This document shows, piece by piece, positions 53,990 to 61,898 of a stretch of 64,000 bases of DNA; the stretch's first letter is position 1; every line of letters starts with the position of its first letter. The stretch covers positions 936,501 through 1,000,500 of the forward strand of contig NZ_CP034348.1 of assembly GCF_009762325.1 (NCBI RefSeq). Direction: 5' to 3'. Position numbers and translations under genes: made by a program. The stretch is from Roseovarius faecimaris (GTDB lineage Bacteria; Pseudomonadota; Alphaproteobacteria; Rhodobacterales; Rhodobacteraceae). Under the pieces are notes generated by a model. That model did not search any database and was not told the DNA's origin. It saw nothing but the letters and a program-made list of their open reading frames with translations.

Positions 53990-54001
53990 AAAACCGGTTT
54001 T
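53990..54001. promoter_or_regulatory. Perfect AAAACCGGTTTT palindrome before histone-like gene
   Basis: A 12-bp perfect palindrome in the 276-base gap after folE2, 79 bases before the next ATG. It could be an operator. The rest of the gap holds a small ATGCC-GGCAT hairpin at about 53932-53950 and no clear promoter or terminator. Confidence 0.35.
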
Positions 54002-54079
54002 CTGCACCTGCAAAATGGTGTATGCAGTTGCGGAAACGCCAGTTAAGGGGCCTTTCGGGGCCGAAACGAGGATATGTTC

Positions 54080-54742
54080 ATGGATTTAGTTTCCGCTCAA
54101 CTCAAACTCTCTGCGGTCGGATTTCGGGCGGCAGGGCTGGTTATCGAAAACAACCTGCGGGCGGCGCAATATTTTGGTCAGGCCGCGTGGGAAGCGAACC
54201 CGTTTTTCATCGCGCATCGCGTGAAAGAGACGGCTGCCAAGCCCTCCAAGCCTGCCGCCGCAAAGGCCAAGGCCGCGACCAAGGCCAAGGCGAAAAGGGT
54301 TGCAGTGGCGCCTGCAGCTAAACCTGCTCAGGCAAAGGTTGCAAAACCTGCTCAGGCGGCCAAGCCCAAACCGGCAGCGAAGAAGGCTGCGCCCGCGGCG
54401 AAGAAAGCAAAGCCCGCCGCCGCCAAACCGGCACCGGCGAAACCTGCGGCCAAAGCCGCGGTTGCTGCGCCTGCGAAGGCGGCAAGCCCGGCGAAATCCG
54501 TCAAGACGGCGAAGAAAGCGGCCCCTGCCAAGTCGGCTGTGAAAAAAGCGGCTGCGAAGGCCGCGACCCAGCCTGTTGTTGCCAAGGCGGCCGCCGCCAA
54601 ACCCGCCGTAAAGCCTGCTGCCGCCCCTGCGCCCGAGAAGTCGACTGCGGCGGCCGAGGCCAAGACACCGCGCAAGCCGCGCCAGCCGTCGCTGCCCCCG
54701 GCCATGCCGGAGGCCGTCAGCGCCGAGGTGAAGAGCAACTGA
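54080..54742 (+). CDS. Histone H1-like Ala/Lys/Pro-rich protein with N-terminal domain
   Basis: A 220-residue protein in two parts. Residues 1-45 (MDLVSAQLKLSAVGFRAAGL and VIENNLRAAQYFGQAAWEAN) look like an amphipathic helix pair. The other 160 residues are a strongly basic repeat of Ala, Lys and Pro (AAKKAKPAAAKPAPAKPAAK), like the tails of histone H1 and bacterial H1-like proteins, probably DNA-binding. It may instead bind PHA granules, as some phasin-like proteins have similar tails. ATG 54080 has GAGG at eight bases; the ATG at 54074 is too close. Confidence 0.75.
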   Translation: MDLVSAQLKLSAVGFRAAGLVIENNLRAAQYFGQAAWEANPFFIAHRVKETAAKPSKPAAAKAKAATKAKAKRVAVAPAAKPAQAKVAKPAQAAKPKPAAKKAAPAAKKAKPAAAKPAPAKPAAKAAVAAPAKAASPAKSVKTAKKAAPAKSAVKKAAAKAATQPVVAKAAAAKPAVKPAAAPAPEKSTAAAEAKTPRKPRQPSLPPAMPEAVSAEVKSN

Positions 54743-54753
54743 GCACACCTATG

Positions 54754-54776
54754 TCCCGGGTGGCCGACACCCGGGA
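54754..54776 (+). terminator. Hairpin after histone-like gene
   Basis: TCCCGGGTG pairs with CACCCGGGA around GCCGA, a perfect 9-bp stem 11 bases after the stop. No T-run follows. It lies between the histone-like gene and trkH and could end transcription with Rho. Confidence 0.5.
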
Positions 54777-54819
54777 TCGTGCTTGACTTAACCGTGGCGC
54801 AGGGACAAGGCTGCGCCGC

Positions 54820-56268
54820 ATGATCGACCTTCGGCCAGTGGGATATGTGGTGGGATTGATGGTGATGGCGCTGGGCCTCGCCATGATCCTGCCCCTGCTT
54901 GTGGATATTGCCGAAGGGCTCGGGCACTGGCCCGTTTTCGCCGAAAGCGCCATTCTCACGATCCTGATCGGCGGTCTTGTGGCGCTGACATGCAAGAACG
55001 GCGTGCGCGAGGGCCTGACGATCCAGCAAACCTTTCTGCTGACCACGGGTGTGTGGGTGATCCTACCGGTCTTTGGCGCGTTGCCGTTCGTGCTGGGCGA
55101 AACCGATCTGCGCTTTGTCGATGCGTTTTTCGAGGCCATGTCGGGGCTGACAACCACCGGCTCCACTGTGCTGAGCGGGCTTGAAGGCTTACCCAAGGGG
55201 ATCCTCCTGTGGCGCGGGGTGCTGCAATGGCTGGGCGGGGTCGGGATCATCGTTGTCGCGATGGTGTTCCTGCCCGAACTCAGGGTGGGCGGCATGCAGA
55301 TTTTCCGTACAGAGGGCTTTGATACCTTTGGAAAAATCCTGCCGCGCGCAACCGAGATTTCAAGCCGGATCTCGGTGATCTATCTGGCACTGACGCTGAG
55401 CTGTGTCGCCTGCTACATGATGTCGGGCATGAACGCGTTCGACGCCACCGTGCACGCCATGACCACCGTCGCTACCGGCGGGTTTGCCAATTATGACGCC
55501 TCTTTCGGGGCGTTCGGGGCGGCGACGGAATATGTGGCAGTGGCCTTCATGATGCTGGCCGCCTTGCCCTTCGTGCGCTTTGTGCAGATGACGGCGGGCA
55601 CGGCAAAGCCATTGCTGACCGATCCACAGGTGCGCGGGTTTTTCATTACGGCGACGGTTCTGGTCGTGGTGCTGACGCTCTGGCAGCTGGGGATTCAGGA
55701 GGGGTTCAGCGAGCAGAGCTTCCGCAAGGTGCTGTTCAACACTGTCTCGATCCTCACCGGCACCGGCTATGCCAGCGCCGATTACATGCAGTGGGGCAGT
55801 TTCCCCGTGGCCTTCTTTTTCTTTGTCGGCCTGATCGGCGGCTGTGCCGGATCGACCGCCTGTTCGATCAAGATCTTCCGCTACCAGTTGCTGTTTGCAT
55901 CGGTGAAGGTGCAGATGCGCCGGATTTTCACGCCGCACGGCGTCTTTGTACCGCGCTATCAGGGGAGGCGGGTGTCGGATGACGTACTCAACTCGGTGAT
56001 GTCCTTCTTCGTCTTCTTCACCGTGACGCTGGGTGTGATCTCGGTGGCGCTCGGGCTGACGGGTCTGGATTTCGTCACCTCGATTTCCGGCGCGTCGGCG
56101 GCCCTCGCCAATATCGGGCCAGGCCTTGGCGAGATCATCGGTCCGGCAGGCAATTTCGCAACGCTCAATGACACGGCCAAATGGGTCCTGTCGGGGGCGA
56201 TGCTCATCGGGCGGCTGGAGCTTCTGGCCGTCTACGCAATCTTTACTGTCAGTTTCTGGAGGGCATAA
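54820..56268 (+). CDS. trkH: Potassium uptake protein TrkH
   Basis: Membrane translocating subunit of a Trk-type K+ importer, 482 residues. The four pore loops of the SKT family are visible, each with the TGxG-like centre: SGLTTTGSTV, TTVATGGFANY, SILTGTGYASADY and ASAALANIGPGLG. About ten helices surround them. It needs TrkA for regulation, which is not adjacent. Its stop shares one base with the next start. Confidence 0.93.
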   Translation: MIDLRPVGYVVGLMVMALGLAMILPLLVDIAEGLGHWPVFAESAILTILIGGLVALTCKNGVREGLTIQQTFLLTTGVWVILPVFGALPFVLGETDLRFVDAFFEAMSGLTTTGSTVLSGLEGLPKGILLWRGVLQWLGGVGIIVVAMVFLPELRVGGMQIFRTEGFDTFGKILPRATEISSRISVIYLALTLSCVACYMMSGMNAFDATVHAMTTVATGGFANYDASFGAFGAATEYVAVAFMMLAALPFVRFVQMTAGTAKPLLTDPQVRGFFITATVLVVVLTLWQLGIQEGFSEQSFRKVLFNTVSILTGTGYASADYMQWGSFPVAFFFFVGLIGGCAGSTACSIKIFRYQLLFASVKVQMRRIFTPHGVFVPRYQGRRVSDDVLNSVMSFFVFFTVTLGVISVALGLTGLDFVTSISGASAALANIGPGLGEIIGPAGNFATLNDTAKWVLSGAMLIGRLELLAVYAIFTVSFWRA

Positions 56269-57845
56269 TGGCCAGACGACCCCTTGGAGCCGAGATCAGC
56301 CATATGCTGAAATCGCGCGGCGTGGACGTGATTTTCGGGATCCCCGGTGTTCATAATCAGGAGATGTATCGCGGCATCGAAGAGGCCGGGATCACCCATG
56401 TTCTGGCCCGGCATGAGCAGGGCGCGGGGTTCATGGCCGATGGCTATGCGCGGGCGAGCGGAAAGCCCGGAGTGGCCTATGTGATTACCGGGCCGGGCCT
56501 GTGCAACATCATGACGCCGATGGGGCAGGCCTACTCGGATTCCGTGCCGGTCCTGGTGATCTCGTCCTGCCTTGATGAAACGGCGGCACGGCGCGGGCAG
56601 TTGCACCAGATGCTCGATCAGGAAGGGGCGGCGCGCACGGTCTGTGACTGGTCCTATGAGGCGCGCACCGCCGGGGCGGCCTATCAGCTTATCGACCGGG
56701 CGCTGGCCGAGTTCGCCGGAACGCGCCCCCGGACCAAGCATATCCAGGTGCCGATCCGGGCGCTGGAGGCAGAGGCCGAGCCTGCCCCTGCGGCGCCGGC
56801 CCCCGAGATGGCCCGCGCGGCACCGGAGGCGGCTGTGGCGCTGGTGGCTGACGCTCTGCGTGCAGCAGAGAAACCCCTGATCATCCTGGGTGGCGGGGCT
56901 GTGGCCGGGGCAGACGCCTGGGCAGAGCTTGCCCGGCGGATCGGAGCGGCGAGCTTCACCACCTATGCCGGCACCGGTATCATCCCCAAAAGCGACCGTC
57001 TGGCCTATGGCAGCTACCTGGCACGGCCCGACAGCCCGTCTGTGATCGGCGAGGCCGATCTGGTGCTGGCTGTGGGCACGGAATTGTCGGAGAATGACCT
57101 CTGGCGGGTGCTTCTGGGTCATCAGGGGCGGCTTATCCGGGTGGATATCGATCCGGAGCAGCTCAATTCGATGCCGGGCACCGACGATGGGGTGCTCTGC
57201 GACGCGGCGGCGCTGGCCGAAGGGGTGCTGGCAGAGGACCTGACGGCGGTCAATTCGTGGTCGGCGAAAGATGTGGCGGCCACACGCGCCCGCTGGGAGG
57301 CCGAGACCGACGCGGAACGCCCCGGGATCGTGCCGCTGGCGCGGGCCTTGGAGGCGGTGCTCCCCGACGATACGATGATCTATTCGGACATGACGCAGTT
57401 TGCCTATGTGTCCAAGGAGGTGTGGACCATGCCGCGCCCCGGACATTGGCATCATCCCTGTGGGTTTGGCACACTTGGATATGCAATGCCCGCGGCGATC
57501 GGGGGCTGCATGGCGCGCAAGGGCCTGCCAACAATGGCCATCGCGGGCGATTACGGCTTCCAGTACACGCTGCAGGAGCTGGGCGCCGCCGTGGAACTGG
57601 GCCTGCCCCTGCCGATCATCCTGTGGGACAACGGCAAGCTGAAAGAGATCGAGGACAGTATGGTGCGTGCTCAGATTGCGCCCAATGCGGTGATTGCCCA
57701 TAACCCCGACTTCTGCGCGCTTGCGCGGGCCTATGGCGCCCATGCCGAAGCGCCGGGGAGCATCGAAGAACTGCAATCGGCGGTTCTGGGCGCGTTCAAG
57801 GCGGACAAGCCGACGCTGATCTACGTGACACCGGAAACCGCCTGA
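56268..57845 (+). CDS. Thiamine-diphosphate enzyme, probable 5-guanidino-2-oxopentanoate decarboxylase
   Basis: A 525-residue ThDP enzyme of the IlvB/decarboxylase family. The catalytic Glu lies in LARHEQGAGFMADGYARASG, and the ThDP-Mg motif in IAGDYGFQYTLQELGAA through LWDNGKL. The overall make-up and length resemble AruI, which decarboxylates 2-oxoarginine in the arginine transaminase pathway. No aruH lies nearby, so acetolactate synthase-like or other 2-oxo acid roles remain possible. TAATG overlap couples it to trkH; GGAGGG precedes the start. Confidence 0.8.
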   Translation: MARRPLGAEISHMLKSRGVDVIFGIPGVHNQEMYRGIEEAGITHVLARHEQGAGFMADGYARASGKPGVAYVITGPGLCNIMTPMGQAYSDSVPVLVISSCLDETAARRGQLHQMLDQEGAARTVCDWSYEARTAGAAYQLIDRALAEFAGTRPRTKHIQVPIRALEAEAEPAPAAPAPEMARAAPEAAVALVADALRAAEKPLIILGGGAVAGADAWAELARRIGAASFTTYAGTGIIPKSDRLAYGSYLARPDSPSVIGEADLVLAVGTELSENDLWRVLLGHQGRLIRVDIDPEQLNSMPGTDDGVLCDAAALAEGVLAEDLTAVNSWSAKDVAATRARWEAETDAERPGIVPLARALEAVLPDDTMIYSDMTQFAYVSKEVWTMPRPGHWHHPCGFGTLGYAMPAAIGGCMARKGLPTMAIAGDYGFQYTLQELGAAVELGLPLPIILWDNGKLKEIEDSMVRAQIAPNAVIAHNPDFCALARAYGAHAEAPGSIEELQSAVLGAFKADKPTLIYVTPETA

Positions 57846-57850
57846 CAGCG

Positions 57851-57874
57851 GTAGGGTGCGTGCTTGCACGCACC
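57851..57874. repeat. REP-like single element
   Basis: A single copy of the 24-bp element: GTAG then GGTGCGTG-CTTG-CACGCACC, with the same stem and loop as the copy at 23154. It begins five bases after the ThDP enzyme stop and ends 11 bases before the stop of the convergent SPOR protein gene. Confidence 0.85.
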
Positions 57875-57885
57875 TTCCTGTCAGA

Positions 57886-59643
57886 TCAGTCCCAGCAGCT
57901 CACCAGCACGGTCATCTTGACCACTTCGCGGGTCAGTGCCTCGGCCGCCATTTGCGCGCTGTCGGTGGCGTCCGCCGTTGTGACGCCCGCCTGTTCCAGC
58001 ACCGCGCGGACCGCATCGGCATCGGCGGCAAAGCTTACGCCTTCGGGCAATTGACGGCCATTCTGGGTATTGGGCAGGAGCATGCCCAGCACCGCACCGC
58101 CGGCATCCACAACCGGACCACCCGCGTCGCCTTCCAATGTGGAAAGGGCGAGACGTTTCATTTCGGTCTCGCCGTTCAGCCCCTTCACATCCGCGAGGCG
58201 GCCAAAGGTCAGCGTGGGCGCGCCCAGAACGCCGCCATAGGAATAGCCGGCAACGGCCACATCGGATTGCAGGCGCGGCGGGGCGCTCTGAAAGGTGGCG
58301 ACAGCCATCGGGGCAAGCCGCTCCGACGGGCGCAGCACCGCGATGCCAAGCGCCGGGTCGCTGGCGGCAAGTTCGGCGTCATAGACATCTTCGATGGTGA
58401 TCTTGCGGCACCCCTGCACGGCTTCGGCGGTGGTCACGACAACGCCCGACCGGTCCACGAAAAAGCCCGAGCGTGACATCCTGGGTTTGCGGATCTCAAG
58501 CCCGGCCACAAGATCGATGCTTTGTTCGGTCTCTGCGCCCGCGGCAGGGTCGAGCACACCGTCGAGCCGTTGAAAGCTTTCCTGCATTTCGCCCAAAATC
58601 CGGGTGCGACGTTCCTCGTCGCCTGCGGGCCAGACCAGCGTGAACCCCTTGATCTCGCCATTCTTGAGCCAGGCCTGGGTGTGGGAAATACTGAACGCCC
58701 CTTCGCCGATCAGGGTGAAGGCATCGGATTTGAGCGTGCGCGGACCGCTGTCGGGGACGATCTCAAGTGTCTGCATGATATCGTAGAGGCCGCCGAGGGT
58801 GTTGCTGTCGCCCTCCTGGCTGATCAGCAGCACCTTGGCGTCGATATCGCCGGTGGCCGAATAATGCACGAAAGGCGGGCTGAGCTTTTCGAAGGCCACC
58901 ACGCCGAGCGGCAGTTTCATTTCGATCCCGGCATTGCTGTCCTGAACCAGTTTCAGGCCCATCCCGTCAAGCACCGCATTATACTGGCGCAGAAGCTCGG
59001 CGCGTTGCAGCGTTGTCAGGATGCCGGTGGCTTCGAACCCGTTAGCGGTCTGCCAGGCGGACATGGAATTCCGCGTGCCCCGGCCAAAGGCGGCGTCGAT
59101 GGCGCCCTCGTAGAACCCGGCCCACTTGAGCGCGACCTGCAGATCGGCGCGCTCTTCCCGGCTAAGGTCCCGCTCACTGGCGCGGGCCTCGCGCGGGGTT
59201 TCATCCGCGGGCTCCGGCTCTGCGATCACGGTCTCGACGACAGATTCGGAAGGCTCGTTTTCGGTTTCGTTGGTCGCGGTTTCTTCGACGCCGATACTCA
59301 GCGCGGGCGCCGTGAGCAGGTTGGTCCCCACGGGCCAGAACTGCTGCTGATAGTCGGAGCTCACGGCGATATAGCTGTCACGCGGGATCAGCCGCTCGGC
59401 CCGGTAAGCGGCAAGGATCTGTTGCGCCCGTTCCGGCGTGTAGGGGCCAAGCGCGATGGCATACCAGCCGGCGCCGATGGAGAAGCCGTTGACGTCCTGG
59501 AGGTTGGTCGCGTACTGGCGAATGCTCTGCTCGGCGCGCGCAAGGCTTGGCTGCGCTTCGATCTGAACCCAGGAATTCTGCTGCGCCTGGGCAGCGGAGG
59601 TGGCCAGGATAATGGCGAAAAGAAAACCAAGAATGCGATACAT
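57886..59643 (-). CDS. Exported SPOR/peptidoglycan-binding protein with trypsin-like pseudoprotease domain
   Basis: A 585-residue exported protein. After a signal peptide (MYRILGFLFAIILATSAAQA) comes an SPOR domain (about 25-100), a PGB_1 domain (about 160-215; AFGRGTRNSMSAWQTA), a middle region, and a trypsin-like fold (about 392-560). In the last, the catalytic His position is Glu407 (TTAEAVQG) and the Ser position is Ala507 (EGDAGGPVV); Asp429 may remain. It is therefore probably inactive and may serve as a binding platform for denuded peptidoglycan. The start at 59643 is set by the signal peptide. A REP-like element follows. Confidence 0.85.
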   Translation of the reverse strand: MYRILGFLFAIILATSAAQAQQNSWVQIEAQPSLARAEQSIRQYATNLQDVNGFSIGAGWYAIALGPYTPERAQQILAAYRAERLIPRDSYIAVSSDYQQQFWPVGTNLLTAPALSIGVEETATNETENEPSESVVETVIAEPEPADETPREARASERDLSREERADLQVALKWAGFYEGAIDAAFGRGTRNSMSAWQTANGFEATGILTTLQRAELLRQYNAVLDGMGLKLVQDSNAGIEMKLPLGVVAFEKLSPPFVHYSATGDIDAKVLLISQEGDSNTLGGLYDIMQTLEIVPDSGPRTLKSDAFTLIGEGAFSISHTQAWLKNGEIKGFTLVWPAGDEERRTRILGEMQESFQRLDGVLDPAAGAETEQSIDLVAGLEIRKPRMSRSGFFVDRSGVVVTTAEAVQGCRKITIEDVYDAELAASDPALGIAVLRPSERLAPMAVATFQSAPPRLQSDVAVAGYSYGGVLGAPTLTFGRLADVKGLNGETEMKRLALSTLEGDAGGPVVDAGGAVLGMLLPNTQNGRQLPEGVSFAADADAVRAVLEQAGVTTADATDSAQMAAEALTREVVKMTVLVSCWD

Positions 59644-59814
59644 CGTAAAATCTGCCTGCTCATACACAGCCCCCGTGGCGGGGCGTCACTGCTTTTTATC
59701 AAATCTGTGACGAGGTGCATCCGAAAATTGCAGGTTTTGACTGGAATCTTGGGCCAGTCCGGGGCTGCCGCGCCGGATCAGCCCCGGTTCAGGAGGCACT
59801 TGGCACGGCCGCAG

Positions 59815-60285
59815 TCAGCGATATTCGGCGGCGGCGATGAACTCGCCAAAGGCTTCACACCAGATCAGCACGGTGGTGTAGCGGTCCAGGTCCACATCGG
59901 GGGGCAGATCGACAATGAACCCATGGAACGTCTCGACCTTGCCAACCATCCGTGAGGCCGACATCAGCGGGGTGAACGCATCCTCGTCGTCCACGAACTC
60001 GGGCACGAGGTACAGCCGGTAATCGGGACCGGGGGCCAGACGCCCGGTATGGACGATCTGGGTTGCGGTCAGGCTCACCGTGCCCTCGCCCCAATGCAGC
60101 GCGTCATTGCCGGGCAGGCCGGTTGCGAACTCGGCGGTGAACACTGCGGCCTTGGCCGACTGGTCCAGCATCGCCTGATCCGGCGAAGGTGGGGCCGTCA
60201 GGATCGGCAATGTATACACACCAATGGCAAAGCCCGCGACAAGGGCAATCAGATGCGTGACCACGCGCAGGGCAAGACGTTTCAA
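59815..60285 (-). CDS. DM13 domain exported/membrane-anchored protein
   Basis: A 156-residue protein with one N-terminal membrane helix (VTHLIALVAGFAIGVYTLPI) and a DM13 domain. The domain is recognised by ALHWGEGTVSL, PDYRLYLVPEFVD and the closing TVLIWCEAFGEFIAAAEY with the conserved Cys. DM13 domains are proposed to bind haem or act in redox. The start is TTG 60285, with AGGAG eight bases upstream; an ATG at 60318 has none. It is divergent from glyQ. Confidence 0.8.
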   Translation of the reverse strand: MKRLALRVVTHLIALVAGFAIGVYTLPILTAPPSPDQAMLDQSAKAAVFTAEFATGLPGNDALHWGEGTVSLTATQIVHTGRLAPGPDYRLYLVPEFVDDEDAFTPLMSASRMVGKVETFHGFIVDLPPDVDLDRYTTVLIWCEAFGEFIAAAEYR

Positions 60286-60400
60286 CTCGGGCTCTCCTGA
60301 CAGACTGAGCGGCGGCATTCCGCGCCCACGCAAAAGCTTAGGCGGACAAGGGCGCGCGTCAACCGGGTAGGGCGTTGACCCCGCCAGAGTCGCGCCGTAG

Positions 60401-60420
60401 GTAGGGGCGAAATCCGCCCC
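60401..60420 (+). repeat. GTAG-headed hairpin before glyQ
   Basis: GTA then GGGGCG-AAATC-CGCCCC, preceded by G, gives a GTAG-headed perfect 6-bp hairpin of another sequence class than the five GGTGCGTG elements. It ends 21 bases before the glyQ start and may reach the leader. Confidence 0.5.
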
Positions 60421-60441
60421 GATCCCATGGACGAGGACCAC

Positions 60442-61371
60442 ATGGCACAGAGCAAAAGCAAACCGCGCAGCTTTCAGGAGATCATCCTGCGTTTGCAAGC
60501 CTATTGGGCAGAGCGCGGCTGTGCCATCCTGCAGCCCTATGACATGGAGGTGGGGGCAGGGACGTTTCACCCCGCCACAACGCTGCGCAGCCTGGGCAGC
60601 ACCCCCTGGGCCGCGGCCTATGTGCAGCCCTCGCGGCGGCCGACCGACGGGCGCTATGGCGAGAACCCGAACCGGTTGCAGCATTACTATCAGTATCAGG
60701 TGCTGATCAAACCCAGCCCGCCCGATCTGCAATCGCTCTATCTGGGCAGTCTTGAGGCGATTGGCATCGACATGGCCCTGCATGACATCCGCTTTGTCGA
60801 GGATGACTGGGAAAGCCCCACCCTGGGCGCCTGGGGGCTGGGCTGGGAGGTCTGGTGCGACGGGATGGAAGTGAGCCAGTTCACCTATTTCCAGCAGGTC
60901 GGCGGGCATGATTGCCGCCCCGTCTCGGGCGAGCTGACCTATGGGCTGGAGCGGCTGGCGATGTATGTGCTGGGCATTGATCATGTGATGGAGATGCCCT
61001 TCAACGACCCGGGCGCGCCCATCCCGCTCAGCTATGGTGATGTGTTTCGCCAGACGGAAGAGGAATACAGCCGCTTCAACTTCGATGTGGCCGATACCGA
61101 GGTGCTGCTGCGTCACTTTGAAGAGGCCGAGGCCGAGTGCCACGCAATCCTGAGTGCCGAGGCCGATGACCCCAAGACCGGCAAGCGGATCATTATGGCG
61201 CATCCGGCCTATGACCAGTGCATCAAGGCCAGCCATATCTTCAACCTGCTGGATGCGCGCGGGGTGATCTCGGTCACCGAGCGGCAGGCCTATATCGGGC
61301 GGGTGCGGGCGCTGGCCAAGGCCTGCGCCGATGCGTTTGTGCAGACCGAAGCCGGAGGCTGTGCCGCGTAA
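60442..61371 (+). CDS. glyQ: Glycine-tRNA ligase alpha subunit
   Basis: Catalytic alpha subunit of the bacterial tetrameric glycyl-tRNA synthetase, 309 residues. Family segments are visible: [38 protein letters not shown] and [23 protein letters not shown] 60442 is chosen because GAGG lies six bases before it; the upstream ATG at 60427 gives a slightly longer form. It works with GlyS, encoded at 61899. TAATG overlap couples it to the small gene between. Confidence 0.97.
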   Translation: MAQSKSKPRSFQEIILRLQAYWAERGCAILQPYDMEVGAGTFHPATTLRSLGSTPWAAAYVQPSRRPTDGRYGENPNRLQHYYQYQVLIKPSPPDLQSLYLGSLEAIGIDMALHDIRFVEDDWESPTLGAWGLGWEVWCDGMEVSQFTYFQQVGGHDCRPVSGELTYGLERLAMYVLGIDHVMEMPFNDPGAPIPLSYGDVFRQTEEEYSRFNFDVADTEVLLRHFEEAEAECHAILSAEADDPKTGKRIIMAHPAYDQCIKASHIFNLLDARGVISVTERQAYIGRVRALAKACADAFVQTEAGGCAA

Positions 61372-61895
61372 TGGGCAAATTTCTGGGGGCTGTGATCTTG
61401 GTATCCGCATTGCTGGCCGGTGTGGCCATGTATTACCTGCAGGTCTACCATTTCTATGAAGAGGTGGAGGCCGACGGCGAAACCGATGTGATGCTTGTAA
61501 GCCTGAGTTCGGGCGCGCCCGAGCCGGTGCTCTATGACGGCTTCCGCGCGATTGACGCCAGCAGCTCTCCGATCCGCTATCGCGCCTGTTTCACCACGAC
61601 GATGAGCCTTGCGATGCTGACGGAAACCTATGAGATTTACGAGGCTGCCGAGCCGCTGGTCGCGCCGGGCTGGTTCGACTGTTTCGACGCCGAGGCGATT
61701 GGCGCTGATCTCGAAGCCGGCCGGGCGCTGGCCTTTCTGGGGCAGCGGGACATTCAATATGGCATCGACCGGATCGTGGCCATTACCGAAGACGGGCGCG
61801 GCTTTGCCTGGCAGCAGATCAACCGCTGCGGCGAAGTGGTGTTTGACGGGAATGCCGCGCCGGACGATTGCCCTGAGCCGCCGCAAGGAGACTGA
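61371..61895 (+). CDS. Small membrane-anchored protein between glyQ and glyS
   Basis: A 174-residue protein with one N-terminal helix (FLGAVILVSALLAGVAMYYL) and a soluble domain with three or four Cys (YRACFTTTM, GWFDCFDAEA, INRCGEVVFD, PDDCPEPP). Such a gene lies between glyQ and glyS in many Rhodobacteraceae, as far as I recall (DUF6446). Start and stop are tightly packed against both neighbours. No function is known; the position need not mean a role in tRNA charging. Confidence 0.8.
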   Translation: MGKFLGAVILVSALLAGVAMYYLQVYHFYEEVEADGETDVMLVSLSSGAPEPVLYDGFRAIDASSSPIRYRACFTTTMSLAMLTETYEIYEAAEPLVAPGWFDCFDAEAIGADLEAGRALAFLGQRDIQYGIDRIVAITEDGRGFAWQQINRCGEVVFDGNAAPDDCPEPPQGD

Positions 61896-61898
61896 GCC

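Noticed and set aside
54086..54748. Gly/Arg/Leu-rich open frame antisense to the histone-like gene
   Set aside because: It mirrors the Ala-Lys-Pro codon repeats of the plus-strand gene, lacks its own ribosome site and resembles no protein.
59815..61410. Long minus-strand frame extending the DM13 gene back across glyQ
   Set aside because: Only the last 156 residues carry the membrane helix and DM13 domain, and AGGAG precedes the TTG at 60285. The rest is the shadow of glyQ.
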